Positions 62,089 to 64,000 of a stretch of DNA of 64,000 nucleotides are shown one piece after another (within the stretch, counting starts at the first letter, position 1; each line of letters begins with the position of its first letter). Made by a program: the position numbers and the translations under genes. Location: the NCBI GenBank assembly GCA_964057225.1, contig OZ059899.1:4340001-4404000 (forward strand), written 5' to 3'. This stretch comes from Auanema rhodensis. Its lineage: Eukaryota > Nematoda > Chromadorea > Rhabditida > Rhabditidae. A model generated the notes under the pieces. That model had not been told where the DNA came from, made no database searches, and was given only the letters and a program-made list of their open reading frames with translations.

Positions 62089-62264
62089 ACATTCGACAAA
62101 ATATATGACTGTGAGTTTGTTCAAACTTGAAGAACCTCTTGATCAAAAATTTTAGTTGTGAATATTAATTTCCTAATCTAATTTTTCTTTCAATCATTTT
62201 GTAAAATTCCTGAAAAAAAAAATATAAAAGTAAAGAACTTGAAGAATAAAACCAAAACTACTGT

Positions 62265-62336
62265 TGGAGATATGGGGAATCGAACCCCAGACTTCTCGCA
62301 TGCAAAGCGAGCGCTCTACCCCTGAGCTATATCCCC
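62265..62336 (-). tRNA. tRNA-Ala (TGC)
   Basis: Array 3 no. 79: consensus. Confidence 0.95.
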
Positions 62337-62511
62337 AAATTCGACAGAATATATGACTGTGAGTTTGTTCAAACTTGAAGAACCTCTTGATCAAAAATTT
62401 TAGTTGTGAATATTAATCTCCTAATCTAATTTTTGTTTCAATCATTTTGTAAATCTCTTGAAAAAAATATAGAAAAGTAAAGAACTTGAAGAATAAAACC
62501 AAAACTACTGT

Positions 62512-62583
62512 TGGAGATATGGGGAATCGAACCCCAGACTTCTCGCATGCAAAGCGAGCGCTCTACCCCTGAGCTATATCCCC
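62512..62583 (-). tRNA. tRNA-Ala (TGC)
   Basis: Array 3 no. 80: consensus. Confidence 0.95.
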
Positions 62584-62759
62584 ACATTCGACAGAATATA
62601 TGACTGTGAGTTTGTTCAAACTTGAAGAACCTCTTGATCAAAAATTTTGGTTGTGAATATTAATTTCCTAATCTAATTTTTCTTACAATCATTTTGTAAA
62701 TCTCCTGAAAAAAAATATAGAAAAGTAAAGAACTTGAAGAATAAAACCAAAACTACTGT

Positions 62760-62831
62760 TGGAGATATGAGGAATCGAACCCCAGACTTCTCGCATGCAA
62801 AGCGAGCGCTCGACCCCTGAGCTATATCCCC
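62760..62831 (-). tRNA. tRNA-Ala (TGC), variant
   Basis: Array 3 no. 81: C62T and A20C. Confidence 0.82.
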
Positions 62832-63007
62832 ACATTTGACAGAATATATGACTGTGAGTTTTTTCAAACTTGAAGAAGCTCTTGATCAAAAATTTTAGTT
62901 GTAAATATTAATCTCCTAATCTAATTTTTGTTTCAATCATTTTGTAAAATTCCTGAAAAAAAATATATAAAAGTAAAGAACTTGAAGAATAAAACCAAAA
63001 CTACTGT

Positions 63008-63079
63008 TGGAGATATGGGGAATCGAACCCCAGACTTCTCGCATGCAAAGCGAGCGCTCTACCCCTGAGCTATATTCCC
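63008..63079 (-). tRNA. tRNA-Ala (TGC), variant
   Basis: Array 3 no. 82: G4A, acceptor mismatch with C68 next to the G3:U69 pair. Confidence 0.78.
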
Positions 63080-63255
63080 ACATTCGACAGAATATATGAC
63101 TGTGAGTTTGTTCAAACTTGAAGAACCTCTTGATCAAAAATTTTAGTTGTGAATATTAATTTCCTAATCTAATTTTTCTTTCAATCATTTTGTAAAATTC
63201 CTGAAAAAAAATATATAAAAGTAAAGAACTTGAAGAATAAAACCAAAACTACTGT

Positions 63256-63327
63256 TGGAGATATGGGGAATCGAACCCCAGACTTCTCGCATGCAAAGCG
63301 AGCGCTCTACCCCTGAGCTATATCCCC
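63256..63327 (-). tRNA. tRNA-Ala (TGC)
   Basis: Array 3 no. 83: consensus. Confidence 0.95.
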
Positions 63328-63502
63328 ACATTAGACAGAATATATGACTGTGAGTTTGTTCAAACTTGAAGAACCTCTTGATCAAAAATTTTAGTTGTGA
63401 ATATTAATCTCCTAATCTAATTTTTGTTTCAATCATTTTGTAAATCTCTTGAAAAAAATATAGAAAAGTAAAGAACTTGAAGAATAAAACCAAAACTACT
63501 GT

Positions 63503-63574
63503 TGGAGATATGGGGAATCGAACCCCAGACTTCTCGCATGCAAAGCGAGCGCTCTACCCCTGAGCTATATCCCC
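63503..63574 (-). tRNA. tRNA-Ala (TGC)
   Basis: Array 3 no. 84: consensus; last copy before the right-hand LTR. Confidence 0.95.
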
Positions 63575-63648
63575 ACATTCGACAAAGTTAATGACTGTGA
63601 GTTTGTTCAAACTTGAAGAACCTCTTAATCAAAAATTTTAGTTGTGAA

Positions 63649-63948
63649 TGTCGCTTCGGCGAAGGCATTCCGTGTGATAGTTTTCCGCTGAGATTCGAAT
63701 AACAAATAATCAGTGGTAGAATGCTTTATTAAAGAGAAAGTTAACAATATCAACAAAATATAGATCGTCTATACTCCGTTGAAGTAAGTTGAGGTATATC
63801 GTATTTTCCGATCCCAAAGATGAAGATATGGGAAGGCGGGCCGAAAAGTACAATCTGAAATAGACAAAGTAAAGGAAAACGATAAAAACAAAACTGAAAT
63901 GGAACAAAACATAGAAAAAAGGATAAAAAATAATCGCTAACCGCGACA
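63649..63948 (-). mobile_element. LTR (300 bp) of a third retroelement
   Basis: Read on the minus strand it begins TGTCGCGGTTAGCG and ends GAAGCGACA: TG...CA termini within a TGTCGC/GCGACA inverted repeat. A candidate AATAAA signal lies near 63732. It abuts array spacer at 63648. Its first bases resemble the BEL LTR start (TGTCGCGATAAGCG), so it probably belongs to a related BEL/Pao element. The bases beyond 63948 would be the 3' end of that element's interior; a solo LTR cannot be excluded. Confidence 0.65.
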
Positions 63949-64000
63949 CTGCCGCCGCAGCTAAGCCATTGGCCTTTTGCGACGTTGTCCGTCGCATAAT
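63949..64000 (-). other. Possible interior of the third retroelement
   Basis: 52 bp to the window edge, GC-richer than the array. On the minus strand a purine-containing GCGGCGGCAG precedes the LTR start, similar in position to the GCCGGGAG before the BEL 3' LTR. Too short to assign. Confidence 0.35.

Larger units (their letters stand above)
42806..63648 (-). repeat. tRNA-Ala tandem array 3 (84 complete copies)
   Basis: Resumes with the 5' part of the tRNA gene split by the Gypsy element and runs in the same orientation to an LTR at 63649. Mean spacing is about 247 bp. Some units are 249 bp (an extra A in the spacer A-run), and one unit type lacks about 40 bp of spacer near 49815 and 57462. 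It contains a 7,647-bp block present twice in tandem. Confidence 0.96.

Noticed and set aside
397..63385. Recurrent ORFs of 60-83 codons on the minus strand, one per repeat unit, sharing a WGYSSGVERSLCMREVWGS-like core
   Set aside because: They read straight through the tRNA gene and its spacer. The conserved core is the translated tRNA, and frame changes and stops vary between units. They are not protein genes.

Overview
This window is eukaryotic and is dominated by one thing: a tandem array of tRNA-Ala (anticodon TGC) genes, all on the minus strand, one per repeat unit of about 248 bp. I count 168 complete 72-nt copies, one copy cut by the window start and one split by a transposon, 170 in all. 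82 of the complete copies match the consensus exactly. The rest carry recurrent substitutions that mark sub-lineages of repeats. Throughout, tRNA positions are numbered 1-72 along the gene, 5' to 3'.

Layout: array 1 (1-11503, 46 complete copies); a decayed BEL/Pao-type LTR retroelement on the plus strand with a phlebovirus-Gc-like envelope (11559-21139, preceded by 55 bp of unexplained DNA); array 2 (about 21140-30734, 38 complete copies plus one split copy); a young Ty3/Gypsy-type LTR retroelement on the minus strand (30735-42805, 366-bp LTRs with two differences, 4-bp target duplication CTAC), inserted inside a tRNA gene; array 3 (42806-63648, 84 complete copies); and an LTR of a third element (63649-63948) running to the window end.

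The array has higher-order structure. A 7,647-bp block of 31 units is tandemly duplicated at 42949-58242, and smaller duplications of 4, 6, 7 and 8 units are visible elsewhere. Each tRNA keeps its own internal A and B boxes, the G3:U69 pair (G3:U70 in standard numbering) that identifies tRNA-Ala, and two T4 terminators just downstream. The gene is therefore structurally a normal Pol III unit, amplified to an unusual degree. One copy has anticodon CGC instead of TGC.

The Gypsy element is odd in layout. A single 2,557-codon frame runs Gag, then a glycoprotein-like region (internal signal sequence, furin-type site, Thr-rich stretch, membrane anchor, PPGY tail), then protease, reverse transcriptase, RNase H and the integrase zinc finger. 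The frame then breaks, and the integrase core lies in the next frame. Its long leader carries an antisense two-exon gene with a putative 45-nt intron. The BEL element has frameshifts, stops and a YVDN reverse-transcriptase motif, plus an extra zinc-knuckle ORF after env.

Organism: most likely a nematode. The very short intron with a TTTTTAG acceptor, the BEL element with a phlebovirus-like Env and the herpesvirus-gB-like fusogen all fit retroelements known from nematodes. This is inference; another invertebrate is possible.
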